Assembly: GCF_001514285.1 (NCBI RefSeq)
Contig: NZ_KQ949026.1
Coordinates: forward strand, 62,001-126,000
DNA: 64,000 bases
From: Streptomyces sp. DSM 15324
GTDB lineage: Bacteria; Actinomycetota; Actinomycetes; Streptomycetales; Streptomycetaceae
Reading direction: 5' to 3'
The notes below the pieces were generated by a model. It was not told where the DNA came from. It searched no databases and saw nothing but the letters and a program-made list of their open reading frames with translations. Both the position numbers and the translations under genes were made by a program. Below are positions 24,438 through 33,248 of the stretch, in pieces (the first letter of the stretch is position 1; the number at the start of each line of letters is the position of its first letter).

Positions 24438-25178
24438 ATGGCGGCCCGACACGAGGAGATCGCCGACGCACTGCGCCGGGCGATCGACCGCGAGGAGTAC
24501 GCGGTGGGCGCCCGGCTGCCCGCCGAGACCGACCTCGCGGCCCGCTACGGAGTCTCGCGCGGGACGGTCCGCCAGGCCGTGGCGGCGCTGACCGCCGAGG
24601 GACTCATCGGCTCACGTCAGGGCGCCCGGCGGGTGGTGCTGGCCAGCCGCCGCAGCCAGAGCTTCGCGGAACTGCGCAGCTTCGCCGAGTGGGCGCGGGC
24701 GATGGGCCGCGAGGCGACCGGGCAGGTGGTGGCCCAGCGGTACGAACCGGCCGGCCACGAGGACGCCGTCCGCCTCCAACTCCCCCTCGGCACCCCGGTG
24801 CTGCACGTCCTGCGGGTGCGCGGACTGGACGGCGAGCCGGTGCTGCTGGAGCGGACCGTGTACGCCGACTGGATCTCCCCCGCCGTCGAGCCGATCGAGC
24901 CCGACTGCCCCTCGGTGACCCAGCGGCTCCTGGACGACACCGGTCTGGTCTTCGCGTACGGCGAGCACGTCATCGACGCGGTGGCGGCGGGCGCCCAGGA
25001 CGCGGAACTCCTCGGGGTGCGCCGCACCAGCCCGCTGCTGCGGGTCCGCCGGGTCACCACGACCCATGAGGGCCGCCCCGTGGAGTGGTCCGACGACCGC
25101 TACCGCTCGGACGCGGTGAGCTTCAGCGTCCACAACTCGATCGGCAACAACGCGCTGGCACGCAAGACCGCCGACTGA
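24438..25178 (+). CDS. GntR-family regulator, HutC/UTRA subfamily
   Basis: A 246-residue repressor with an N-terminal GntR winged helix (IADALRRAIDREEYAVGARL, RYGVSRGTVRQAVAAL) and a C-terminal UTRA ligand-binding domain (PVLHVLRVRGLDGEPVLLERTVY). The ATG at 24438 has GAAGGGAAAG upstream. It is divergent from the ABC importer, which it probably represses through the site at 24268-24285 until the transported compound binds the UTRA domain. The HutC subfamily includes phosphonate and amino-sugar sensors. Confidence 0.92.
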   Translation: MAARHEEIADALRRAIDREEYAVGARLPAETDLAARYGVSRGTVRQAVAALTAEGLIGSRQGARRVVLASRRSQSFAELRSFAEWARAMGREATGQVVAQRYEPAGHEDAVRLQLPLGTPVLHVLRVRGLDGEPVLLERTVYADWISPAVEPIEPDCPSVTQRLLDDTGLVFAYGEHVIDAVAAGAQDAELLGVRRTSPLLRVRRVTTTHEGRPVEWSDDRYRSDAVSFSVHNSIGNNALARKTAD

Positions 25179-25180
25179 CG

Positions 25181-25197
25181 GCCCCGCGCGCCGGGGC
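25181..25197 (+). terminator. Short GC hairpin after gntR
   Basis: GCCCCG at 25181-25186 pairs with CGGGGC at 25192-25197 around a 5-nt loop, 2 bp after the gntR stop. It is short and has no U tract, so it is only a possible terminator. Confidence 0.35.
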
Positions 25198-25478
25198 AGG
25201 AGACGCGCAGGGATTTCGCCGCCCTGCCTCAGGTCGACGAGCACCCGGCGCTCTTCGCGGCCGCGCCCGCCGCCGTGCGGCGCGGTGTCGGCGGCGCGGT
25301 GTCGGCGACGCCGTGGACGACGGCCTCGGACCGGTTCCCCGCACGCCCCGTGGGCTGCCCCGGCCGAACCCCGCCCGGACCGGGGCCGGGTCGCGTGGCA
25401 CCGGACGTCATGGGCTCGGGCGCGCGCCGTGCTCGGACGGGGCGCCCGGCGGCGACGTTCCGCCGCCGGGGGAACACC
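25198..25478. other. No gene evident
   Basis: I see no credible gene, RNA or repeat in this stretch between the convergent gntR and Lrp genes. Short open frames exist in several phases, but none shows a family pattern or a ribosome binding site. Confidence 0.6.
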
Positions 25479-25931
25479 TCAGGTGGGCGAGCCGGACGAG
25501 AAGCGGCGCAGCAGGGGTGACAGGACCAGCACGGACTTCGTCCGCTCCACGAAGGGCTCCCCCGCGATCCGCTCCAGGACCCGCTCGAAGTGCCGCATGT
25601 CGGCGGCGAAGACTTGCGCGACCGCGTCGGCCTCGCCGGTGACGGTGGAGGCGGCCACGACCTCCTGGTAGCGCTCCAGGCCCCGCTGGATGGTCTCCGG
25701 CGAGGTGTTGCGCCGGCAATAGATCTCGACGAACCCCTCGGTCTCCCAGCCGAGCGCCGCCGGATCCACCCGTACGGTGAAACCGGTGATGGCGCCGGTC
25801 GCCCGCAGCCGGTCCACGCGCCGCTTCACGGCGGGCGCGGACAGACCGACCAGGTGCCCGATGTCCGCGTAGGAGCGGCGGGCGTCCTCGGCGAGGGCGT
25901 GCACGATGCGTTCGTCGAGATCGTTCAGCAC
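25479..25931 (-). CDS. Lrp/AsnC-family transcriptional regulator
   Basis: A 150-residue regulator with an N-terminal helix-turn-helix (LDERIVHALAEDARRSYADI, LVGLSAPAVKRRVDRL) and a C-terminal RAM/ACT-like ligand domain (VVAASTVTGEADAVAQVFAAD). The GTG at 25931 gives the usual family length. Amino acids are the typical effectors. It begins 10 bp after the remnant of an amino-acid permease gene, which suggests it once controlled that permease. Confidence 0.9.
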   Translation of the reverse strand: MLNDLDERIVHALAEDARRSYADIGHLVGLSAPAVKRRVDRLRATGAITGFTVRVDPAALGWETEGFVEIYCRRNTSPETIQRGLERYQEVVAASTVTGEADAVAQVFAADMRHFERVLERIAGEPFVERTKSVLVLSPLLRRFSSGSPT

Positions 25932-25941
25932 GGTGGGTGGT

Positions 25942-26120
25942 TCACTTCTCAAGCGGAGCGGGTGTGGCGAGGCGGGAGCGGCGTTGGCCGTACACGAAGT
26001 AGACCACGAGCCCGACGGCCATCCAGACACCGAAGACCACCCAGGTCACCAGCGCGAACGCGAACAGCGTGCCGATGCGGTGGCGTCGGCCAGCTGGCCG
26101 AGCGGGATCCGGGGGGCCTC
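25942..26120 (-). pseudogene. Remnant of an APC-family amino-acid permease
   Basis: Read on the minus strand right after guaB1, this gives EAPRIPLGQLADAT. A one-base frame change follows, then RIGTLFAFALVTWVVFGVWM and AVGLVVYFVYGQRRSRLATP, and a stop at 25942-25944. IPLGxLADATSIGTLFAF and the final VWMxxGLVVYFxYGxRRSRL are characteristic of the C-terminal half of cationic amino-acid permeases, where roughly 60 residues normally separate them. So only the 3' end survives, with one frameshift and one internal deletion; some 400 upstream residues are gone. Confidence 0.75.
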
Positions 26121-27567
26121 ACCAACTGGCGTGCAGCGGCTTGCCCTCCGCATAGCCGGCGGCGCTCTGCACGCCCACCACGGCCTTCTCGGCGAACTCC
26201 GCGAGAGACCCCGCACCCGCGTAGGTGCAGGAGGACCGCACACCCGCGATGATCGAGTCCACCAGGTCCTCCACCCCCGGCCGGCCCGCGTCGAGGAACA
26301 TCCGCGACGTCGAGATGCCCTCCTCGAACAGCGCCTTGCGGGCCCGGTCGTACGCCGACTCCTCCGCCGTGCGGTTGCGGACGGCCCGTGCCGAGGCCAT
26401 GCCGAAGGACTCCTTGTACGGCCGCCCGTCGGCGTCGTGCTGAAGGTCGCCCGGCGACTCGTACGTCCCCGCGAACCACGACCCGATCATCACGTTGGAC
26501 GCCCCGGCGGCCAGCGCCATGGCGACGTCACGCGGGTGGCGGACACCGCCGTCGGCCCAGACGTGCTTGCCGTGCCTCCTCGCCTCGGCGGCGCACTCCA
26601 GCACGGCCGAGAACTGCGGCCGGCCCACTCCGGTCATCATCCGGGTGGTGCACATGGCACCGGGGCCGACACCGACCTTGACGATGTCCGCGCCCGCCTC
26701 GATCAGGTCCCTGACGCCCTCGGCGGAGACGATGTTGCCCGCCGCGATCGGCACCTGCGGGTCGAGCGCGCGGACCGTGCGGATCGCGCTGATCATCGAC
26801 TCCTGGTGGCCGTGCGCGGTGTCGATGACGAGCGTGTCGACACCCGCGTCGAGCAGCTCCTTGGCCTTGCCCGCGACATCGCCGTTGATCCCGACGGCGG
26901 CGGCGATGCGCAGCCTGCCCCGCGCGTCGACGGCCGGCGTGTACAGCGTGGCGCGCAGGGCTCCCTTGCGGGTGAGGATGCCGGCGAGGCGGCCGTCCTC
27001 GTCCACGGCGGGCGCGTAGCGCCGGTTGGCCGCGTCGAGGATGTTGAAGGCCTCGCGGGGGTCGATGCCGGCGTCGAGGAGGAGCAGGTCGCGGGACATG
27101 ACGACCTCGAGCTGGGTGAAGCGGTCGACGCCGCTGAGGTCCTGGTCGGTGACGACACCGACCGGCCGGTGCTCCCCGTCGACGACGACGCCCGCGTTGT
27201 GCGCGCGCTTGGGCAGCAGCGCCAGGGCGTCCGCGACGGTCTGGTGCGGAGCGAGCACGATCGGCGTGTCCAGCACCAGGTGGCGGCTCTTCACCCAGGT
27301 GATCACATCGGTCACGACGTCGTTCGGGATGTCCTGCGGGATCACGACGAGTCCGCCGCGCCGGGCCATCGTCTCGGCCATCCGGCGTCCGGCGACGGCC
27401 GTCATGTTGGCGACGACCAGCGGGATCGTGGTGCCCGTGCCGTCCGGGGAGGAGAGGTCCACTCCCTGCCGCGACCCGACCGCGCTGCGGCTCGGCACCA
27501 TGAAGACGTCGTCGTAGGTGAGGTCGTATGCGGGCCGGATGTCGTTGAGGAAACGCACGTGCTGCAC
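26119..27567 (-). CDS. guaB1: GuaB1-type CBS-containing GMP reductase / IMP dehydrogenase family
   Basis: A 482-residue IMPDH/GMPR-family TIM barrel with an inserted CBS pair (about residues 95-210). The catalytic cysteine lies in VGVGPGAMCTTRMMTGVGRPQ, and the phosphate-binding loops are present (GGVRHPRDVAMALAAGASNV). This actinobacterial GuaB1 branch, formerly labelled IMP dehydrogenase, has been shown in mycobacteria to be a GMP reductase returning GMP to IMP, with the CBS pair sensing purine nucleotides. The GTG at 27567 is used. From memory this gene sits at the same place in S. coelicolor. Confidence 0.9.
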   Translation of the reverse strand: MQHVRFLNDIRPAYDLTYDDVFMVPSRSAVGSRQGVDLSSPDGTGTTIPLVVANMTAVAGRRMAETMARRGGLVVIPQDIPNDVVTDVITWVKSRHLVLDTPIVLAPHQTVADALALLPKRAHNAGVVVDGEHRPVGVVTDQDLSGVDRFTQLEVVMSRDLLLLDAGIDPREAFNILDAANRRYAPAVDEDGRLAGILTRKGALRATLYTPAVDARGRLRIAAAVGINGDVAGKAKELLDAGVDTLVIDTAHGHQESMISAIRTVRALDPQVPIAAGNIVSAEGVRDLIEAGADIVKVGVGPGAMCTTRMMTGVGRPQFSAVLECAAEARRHGKHVWADGGVRHPRDVAMALAAGASNVMIGSWFAGTYESPGDLQHDADGRPYKESFGMASARAVRNRTAEESAYDRARKALFEEGISTSRMFLDAGRPGVEDLVDSIIAGVRSSCTYAGAGSLAEFAEKAVVGVQSAAGYAEGKPLHASW

Positions 27568-27578
27568 ATCCCAGTCGT

Positions 27579-27629
27579 TCAGAGGTGACCCCCTGACAGG
27601 TCAGCCAGGGGGAAGAGCACGTACTTCAT
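27579..27629 (-). CDS. Possible 16-residue leader peptide of guaB1
   Basis: An ATG at 27629 opens a 16-codon frame, MKYVLFPLADLSGGHL, that stops 11 bp before the guaB1 start. The position and hydrophobic composition fit a leader or upstream ORF that could couple to guaB1 translation. The ribosome site (GGGAC close to the ATG) is weak and no family is known, so it may be chance. Confidence 0.25.
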   Translation of the reverse strand: MKYVLFPLADLSGGHL

Positions 27630-27721
27630 TGTCCCATGACGACCGTAACGCGATCCCCGGACGGAACGTCCAAGCTGCTCGGAGACGCTTGGGAGGATCC
27701 TCCGAGAGATCCTCCGGGGGA

Positions 27722-28030
27722 TCACCGGGGAACTCCCCCGAGAGCCAGCACCACGGAGAGCTCCGGCACCCGGTTCACCGCCGAGGAGAACACCTCCTGC
27801 GCGATCTCCCACTCCTCCGGCCGCGCCTTCGCGTACGGCTGCCAGTTCCGTACGACGACCAGCACCGGCCCGGACTCGGGCCCGTACGGCAGGTCGGTGA
27901 GGCTGTCGGCGAGGGCGTCCCAGTTGCGGCCGAACCGGTCGGGCAGTTCGAGGTCCCGGACGCAGCGGTCCATCAGGGCCGCCTTGTCGACAACCCCGTC
28001 GAGGTCCAGCGTGAGCACGTGCTCCGTCAT
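27722..28030 (-). CDS. Barstar-family protein
   Basis: A 102-residue protein of the barstar (barnase inhibitor) fold: LTLDLDGVVDKAALMDRCVR at the N-terminus and the diagnostic FGRNWDALADSLTDL near residue 40. The family neutralises extracellular-type ribonucleases by blocking the active site, but many stand-alone members have no known partner, and no barnase-like gene is in this window. Its ATG overlaps the TGA of the TIR-NB-ARC gene (ATGA), so it is translated with the conflict island on its left edge. Whether it is part of the island or an older resident is open. Confidence 0.85.
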   Translation of the reverse strand: MTEHVLTLDLDGVVDKAALMDRCVRDLELPDRFGRNWDALADSLTDLPYGPESGPVLVVVRNWQPYAKARPEEWEIAQEVFSSAVNRVPELSVVLALGGVPR

Positions 28031-30963
28031 CCAGGCACCGTCCTGAGCAAGTCGTCGTGATCGTCGCTGTAGTAGACCTCTCCCCCGCACCCGCTGACAA
28101 CGCGCCGAGCCCGGTCAGTCTCCTTCTTCCACGTCGTGAATCCACGTCTGGAGGATTCTCGCGCTGCGCGTCCACGGGGAGGCTGTGCCCTGTGTCCCGG
28201 CCAGGCCAGGCCAGTGACAGCGTCGTCGATCAGCAGACCCGCGTTCATCCCCGGACCCTGCAGGGCGAGGGCGTGTGCGAGGTGGCAGGTGGCCACGGCG
28301 GTCTCGACATGGTCTTCGCCCAGTTCGGCGACCCGTCTTTCCTGCAGGTCGAGCGCGAGGAGGCCGGCGAGGACGGCATCGTCCTCCGGCCCGCCGGAGC
28401 CGGTCCGTGCTCGCGCCGACGCGACGCTGTCCCTGGGCAGGCTCCACTCCAACAGCATGATCAGAGTGCGCGCCGCGTCAGGATGCGCGGGTCCCTGCAC
28501 GTCCAGGCGAACCCGGTAGGCGTCTCGCAGCAGACCGAGGGCCTCGTCCCTCGACCCTGACGTCACGGCCGCGCCCTCCTGAGAGGTGAGCGTGTCCACA
28601 TGGTTCGCTCCGAGGACGTCCCGGCGTGAGGCGGTGACCTCGAGGAGCAGATCGTGTGCCGTGGACCGGTGCCCCAGGGCCGCCGTGCCGGCGGCCAGGT
28701 TGTGCAGCGCGTCGAGCGTCCTCGGATCCCGCTCCCCGTGGATCGCGCGGCTGCGCACGTGGACGATGTGCTTAAGACGGTGGGCGAGTCGGTGGTTTCC
28801 GCCTCTGCCGACCTCGATCGCGTAGTTGCTCAGGGCCATGAGGGTGTCCGCGTGCTGCACGTTCAGCACTCTGCGCCGGATGCGGTAGATCTCGGCGTAC
28901 TCGTCACGAGCCGCTGCCGAGTCACCCAGGTCACTCAGGGTCACGGCCACGTTGTTCCGCGCGGTGAGCACGTCCGGATCGTGTTCGCCGAGCACTGCGG
29001 CCAGTCCTCGGTACGCCTGGCGTTTGCACGCCAGTGCGGCATCGTGGTCGCCGACCAGTCCCTGCGCGATACCCAGCCCCGCGAGTGTTTTCAAGGTGAT
29101 CGGGTGGTGCGATCCCAGCACTCCGGAAGACGCCTCGTGGAGCCGCTGGTAGAGGGCCAGGGCTCCCCTGCCGTCCCCCAGCTCCGCGTACACCCGGCTC
29201 GCTTCGTTGGCCAGGTGCCAGATGTCCTCGCCCTCCATGCTGTGCAGGAGTTCCTGCACATGGGGCAGGTGGTGGGTCAGTGTCCGGTGGACGAAATGAC
29301 TCTTGCTCTCTTCGAGCACCTCCGTCAGTTCCCGGAGAGCACCTTGCCGCAGGCTGTCCCGGCGGCGGAGGTCGGTGTCGGCGAAGCGCAGAGTGCGGCT
29401 CACGAGTGTGTGCACGGTCCACAGCCCCTCACCGTCCACGGCCCCCGGGAGCAGAGACTCGGCGAGGGAGCGGCTGACGGCGCTCGCGAAGCCTGCGCCG
29501 ACGACTGCGCGGGCCTCGGACGGTGCACTGCCATCGGTGCGTTCGACGGTGCCCTCCAGCAGCCGCTGCGGCAGCGGAGTCGGAGCGAGCAGACTCGCGA
29601 CCCGGAGCACCTCGCGCCCGTGGTCGTTGAGGCGGTCGATGCTGCGCAGCATGGTGGAGGCGATGCTCGCGCCGTAGCCGGTGGGGAGGTCCTGCCCGAG
29701 ATGGGAGGCGAGTTCCATGGCATCCGGTCCCGGTGTGCCGATCGCCTCCAGCAGTCCGCTGAAGCCTCCTTGCTCCGGGTCGGTCACAAGGCAGGCGGCC
29801 ACGGCGACGGCCTGAGCATGGTGACCGAGACGCTCGGCCACCGCCAGGGCCGACGTCACCTCTCTGCGGTCGGGTGGCAGGACATGGCTGGTGAGCAGAC
29901 TCAGAGCCGCGCCGGCGTCCAGTGCGCCGAGGTGGACCTCGCCTCCCCAGGGGTACTCCGCGGCAGCGGACCGGTACCGGGTCGTCACGAGTGTGTGCCC
30001 GTCCGCGGTCGGAGCGAGCAGGGCGCGGAAGGTGTTCTCGTCCAGGGCCGCGGGAAGATCGTCGATGATCCAGAGGTAGGGCTGCGCACGGCGCCGGAGA
30101 TGTTCGCGGAAGGCGCTCAATATGGCGGGCCTGTCCAGTCCGTCCAGGCCGGGCACACTCATCGCCCCGGCGAATTGCACAACCTGGTCGGCGTGGCGTG
30201 CCCGCACGTAATGGCCGTCGGCCCGACCGGCGAGGTGACTTCCGAAGCCGCGCAGCACGAAGACACCACCGGGGTAATCCGTCGCGAACTCCCGCGCGTA
30301 CTGCTCGGCGAGCGTTGTCTTGCCCTGGCCTCCGAGACCGACGACGCGTGCCACCGGCACCCCTCCGACACCCGGTTCCCGGTGTGTACGCAGAGCGTCA
30401 TGGACCTCGAAGAGTTCGACGTCCCTGCCACGGAACGCCCGGTTGCCGACCAGGGGCGACGGGTACCAGTCGGGTTCCCTCGGCGCGGGCGCGTCACCGA
30501 ACCTACGGGCGTCGGTCTGCCGGACGCGAGCGACGACCGACCCGACGAGATCCAAGTCGGAGGACGTTCGCGTGTCGGGCAGTCTGCCGGAGGCCAGGGC
30601 CTGCGGCCGCACATCCTCGTACCGTGTGTGGTGGAGGATCGGCATCACCCGCTCGGTCGAGCCGTCCAAGTGCTGGGCGGCCGAGAGCGCATAGCGCAGT
30701 TCTCCTCGGCAGTAGTAACTCTTCAGCGTCTTTTCGGAATAGAGAACCACCAGGCACCGCGAGCGCCGCAGCCCCTCCTGCACGGATTCGGAGATCGTGT
30801 CGTAGTCCTCGAGGGCGCGATGGTCCTGGAAAACGCGCAACGGCCTGCCATCCAGACTCTGTTCCGTCAGAAGCCGGACCAGTGCGTCGGCTCGGGACTT
30901 GTCCTTCCAGGAATAGCAGAAGAAGACATCGAAGTCCTCGACATGCCTGGCATCCGATCGCAC
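28027..30963 (-). CDS. TIR-NB-ARC-TPR protein (bacterial NLR-like)
   Basis: A 978-residue STAND NTPase built like a plant or animal immune receptor. Residues 10-150 are a TIR domain (DVFFCYSWKDKSRADALVRL; candidate catalytic Glu88 in CRGELRYAL). NB-ARC follows, with P-loop GLGGQGKTT at 209-217, Walker B LWIIDD at 297-302 and TTRYR at 327-331. The C-terminal half holds TPR units of the kinesin-light-chain/TPR_10 kind (HPITLKTLAGLG, DPDVLTARNNVAV, HADTLMALSNYA, DPRTLDALHNLA). The expected action is NAD+ cleavage or signalling by the TIR once the TPR part senses a trigger. GTG at 30963 follows GAGGTGG. It lies 22 bp downstream of the second NB-ARC gene and overlaps barstar. Confidence 0.9.
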   Translation of the reverse strand: MRSDARHVEDFDVFFCYSWKDKSRADALVRLLTEQSLDGRPLRVFQDHRALEDYDTISESVQEGLRRSRCLVVLYSEKTLKSYYCRGELRYALSAAQHLDGSTERVMPILHHTRYEDVRPQALASGRLPDTRTSSDLDLVGSVVARVRQTDARRFGDAPAPREPDWYPSPLVGNRAFRGRDVELFEVHDALRTHREPGVGGVPVARVVGLGGQGKTTLAEQYAREFATDYPGGVFVLRGFGSHLAGRADGHYVRARHADQVVQFAGAMSVPGLDGLDRPAILSAFREHLRRRAQPYLWIIDDLPAALDENTFRALLAPTADGHTLVTTRYRSAAAEYPWGGEVHLGALDAGAALSLLTSHVLPPDRREVTSALAVAERLGHHAQAVAVAACLVTDPEQGGFSGLLEAIGTPGPDAMELASHLGQDLPTGYGASIASTMLRSIDRLNDHGREVLRVASLLAPTPLPQRLLEGTVERTDGSAPSEARAVVGAGFASAVSRSLAESLLPGAVDGEGLWTVHTLVSRTLRFADTDLRRRDSLRQGALRELTEVLEESKSHFVHRTLTHHLPHVQELLHSMEGEDIWHLANEASRVYAELGDGRGALALYQRLHEASSGVLGSHHPITLKTLAGLGIAQGLVGDHDAALACKRQAYRGLAAVLGEHDPDVLTARNNVAVTLSDLGDSAAARDEYAEIYRIRRRVLNVQHADTLMALSNYAIEVGRGGNHRLAHRLKHIVHVRSRAIHGERDPRTLDALHNLAAGTAALGHRSTAHDLLLEVTASRRDVLGANHVDTLTSQEGAAVTSGSRDEALGLLRDAYRVRLDVQGPAHPDAARTLIMLLEWSLPRDSVASARARTGSGGPEDDAVLAGLLALDLQERRVAELGEDHVETAVATCHLAHALALQGPGMNAGLLIDDAVTGLAWPGHRAQPPRGRAARESSRRGFTTWKKETDRARRVVSGCGGEVYYSDDHDDLLRTVPG

Positions 30964-30985
30964 GGGGCCACCTCTTTTGTTCAGG

Positions 30986-33121
30986 TCACGAAATGAACCC
31001 GGGCAGCGCGTCCAGGCGGGCCCGGACCTTCGTCGCCGCGGGGGAACGCAGGGCCTCGTAGTGGATCAGCGCTCGCCGCCAGTGGTGTGCGGCGCGGGCC
31101 GGATTGACCGCCGCGCTGAGCGTGCCGAGTCCGTCGCGGGCGCGGGCCTCCTCGAAGGCGCTTCCGCAGGCTCTGCTCTGACGCAGCGCCAGCAGATGGT
31201 GCCGACGTGCCGCCGCAGCGTCACCGGACCTTGTGTGTGCCTCGCCCAGCCCGTTCAAAGCCATGGTGGCGTCGAGGTCCAGTCCCAGCTCCAGGAAGAC
31301 CTCGAGCGCCTGCGTCAGCCGCGCGATCGCAGACTCGGTCCGGCCGAGTTCGACCTCCGCCAGAGCCATGCCCCGCAGCACGATCGCCACGTTGCGCCGG
31401 GCTCCCAGGCCCAGGTAGACATCGAGCGCCTTCTGATGGTCGGCGAGGGCCGCCTCGTGATCGCCCGCGTACTGATGCACCCAGGCATGGTTCTCCACCG
31501 ATGTGGCGACCCCGTGCGCATCGCCCGCTGCCTCGAAGAGCTGCTCCGCCGCTCTGTAGTGCCGGGCCGCGTCGGGCGACCGGTCCAGTTCGATGAGGGC
31601 GATGCCCATGCTGTTGTGCAGAATCCCCTGCACGCGCGACTCTCCCGCGGCCGTCGCCACGTCGAGCGCCATCTGGAGGGTGTCCAGCCAGCTGTCCCAA
31701 GCCTTGACGTGGAAGAAGTAGCCACGCAGCGCGTCGGCCAGCAGCCAGCAACGGGAGGGCTCCGCAGTGGTCGCGGCGATTCTGAGCGCCGCGGTGAGAT
31801 GGGGCAGTTCGTCGGCGAACCAGGCCAGCGCGGCTGTTCGTTCGTCGACGTCCGGCGTCAGGTGCGGGGGTCTGGCCACCGAGTGCGGCAGGCGGTAGCG
31901 TCCCGGCGCCACCGCCAGATCGGCGCGGTCGGCGGTGTACAGGTAGTAGTCGATGAGCCGGTCCAGGGCCGCCCGTACGACATCCTCGGCGACGTCCTCG
32001 TGGGCGCGGGTCCGGGCGTAGTCGTGGAGCAGGTCGTGCAGCCGGTAGTGGCCGACGCCGTCCCGTGCAATGAGATGGGAGTTGCGCAGGTCCTGCATCA
32101 GACGCCGTACGTCGCGTACCGGCAGGTCGGCGAGAGCGGCGGCGGCATGGACGTCGATCCGGGGCCCGGGATGCAGACCGACGAGGCAGAACAGCAGCCG
32201 CTGGTCGTCACCGAGGCGGTTGTACGAGGCTCGGAACGCAGCGGTGACCGTGCGCTCGCCGTCGTCCAGTTCCACCAGTCTCTTCCGTTCGTCGTCCAGC
32301 CACTCGGCGAGCTCCGCGAACTCCTCCGGCGGCTCCCCCCTGACCCGCGCGGCCGCGACGCGCAGGGCCAGCGGCAGCCCCCCGCACTGCGCAGCGATTT
32401 TACGCGCGTGCGACCGGACCGCCCGTATACGGGCCTCCGTCTCCGCGTCGGGCGAGGCCGCAGCGAGGAGGAGTTCACAGGCCGACTCGGAGGACAGGGC
32501 GTCGAGTGTGATCCGCTGTACGTCATCCAGCGCAGGGAGTCGGTGACGGCTTGTCACCAGGGCGGCGCAGTCGCCGGACGGCAGCAGTGGGCCGACCTGT
32601 GCGCTGTCGCCGGCGTTGTCGAGCAGCACCAGCACCGAGCGTTCCTTGATGCACTCCCGGTAGGTGGCGGCACGGTCCTCCACGTGGCCGGGGATGGCAT
32701 GCGCCGACAGCCCCAGCCGGTGCAGCAGACGCCCGAGGGCCTCGCCGGCGCTGAGCTGCGGCAGGCCGTCCGTGTATCCCTGGAGGTCGATGGAGAGGAC
32801 TCCGCCGGGAAACCAGCCGCGCTCCAGCGCGGTGTGAGCGGCGTGCAGCAGCAGTTCACTCTTTCCCACGCCCGCGGGACCACTCACCAGTCCCACGCGG
32901 CCTGCCGCTCTGTCCGGCCGTACCACGTCCAGAAGAGCGGCCAACTCGGCGTCCCGGCCTATGAAGACGGACGAGGGCGCAGCCGGCACGCCCAGCGGAA
33001 GAGCCGGTGCCGACGGAGCGGTGAGCGTGACGCTGCCGATGCTGCCCGCCTGGATGACCGGGCCGTGGAACGTCCCGCCACTGATCCTGTTGTCCGCACC
33101 GGGTACGGGCTCGGACGTCAC
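30986..33121 (-). CDS. NB-ARC-TPR protein with N-terminal amyloid-type signalling motif
   Basis: A 711-residue STAND protein. Residues 11-31 hold a glycine-rich motif (NRISGGTFHGPVIQAGSIGS at 11-30) of the kind described as bacterial amyloid signalling sequences, with a VxQAG core like RHIM. NB-ARC follows: FIGRDAEL, P-loop GPAGVGKSE at 81-89, Walker B LVLLDNA at 164-170, LVTSRHR at 188-194, then GGLPLAL and an LHDLLHDYA motif in the winged helix. The last 300 residues are TPRs (HNSMGIALIELDRSPDAARH). It lacks its own effector domain. I start at GTG 33121 because AAAGGAGGGAACG precedes it; a TTG eight codons earlier is unlikely. First gene of an operon with the TIR-NB-ARC gene. Confidence 0.9.
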   Translation of the reverse strand: MTSEPVPGADNRISGGTFHGPVIQAGSIGSVTLTAPSAPALPLGVPAAPSSVFIGRDAELAALLDVVRPDRAAGRVGLVSGPAGVGKSELLLHAAHTALERGWFPGGVLSIDLQGYTDGLPQLSAGEALGRLLHRLGLSAHAIPGHVEDRAATYRECIKERSVLVLLDNAGDSAQVGPLLPSGDCAALVTSRHRLPALDDVQRITLDALSSESACELLLAAASPDAETEARIRAVRSHARKIAAQCGGLPLALRVAAARVRGEPPEEFAELAEWLDDERKRLVELDDGERTVTAAFRASYNRLGDDQRLLFCLVGLHPGPRIDVHAAAALADLPVRDVRRLMQDLRNSHLIARDGVGHYRLHDLLHDYARTRAHEDVAEDVVRAALDRLIDYYLYTADRADLAVAPGRYRLPHSVARPPHLTPDVDERTAALAWFADELPHLTAALRIAATTAEPSRCWLLADALRGYFFHVKAWDSWLDTLQMALDVATAAGESRVQGILHNSMGIALIELDRSPDAARHYRAAEQLFEAAGDAHGVATSVENHAWVHQYAGDHEAALADHQKALDVYLGLGARRNVAIVLRGMALAEVELGRTESAIARLTQALEVFLELGLDLDATMALNGLGEAHTRSGDAAAARRHHLLALRQSRACGSAFEEARARDGLGTLSAAVNPARAAHHWRRALIHYEALRSPAATKVRARLDALPGFIS

Positions 33122-33236
33122 CGTTCCCTCCTTTCCCCAGGCCAAGTCCAGTCACCGATCACGCAGTTCTCCTCCCCTGGGCGCTGTCTCATGACACCTG
33201 CGGCGTCGAAGCGAGCAGCTCGAGCGGGAGGCATCG

Positions 33237-33242
33237 TAGGCT
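33237..33242 (+). promoter_or_regulatory. -10 element of a leaderless TIR gene
   Basis: TAGGCT at 33237-33242 lies so that the predicted start site falls on the A of the ATG at 33249. No Shine-Dalgarno sequence precedes that ATG, so the message is probably leaderless. A -35 is not recognisable. Confidence 0.45.
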
Positions 33243-33248
33243 CATTTC

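Noticed and set aside
25085..25642. Open frames in the gntR-Lrp gap as a gene remnant
   Set aside because: The translations are Arg/Pro-rich in all phases with no recognisable family and no ribosome site; most overlap gntR or Lrp.
28027..30963. Assignment of the TIR-NB-ARC-TPR gene to an FxSxx-COOH peptide-modification system, whose TPR protein has a similar layout
   Set aside because: No FxSxx-type precursor, radical SAM enzyme or other member of that system is coded nearby.
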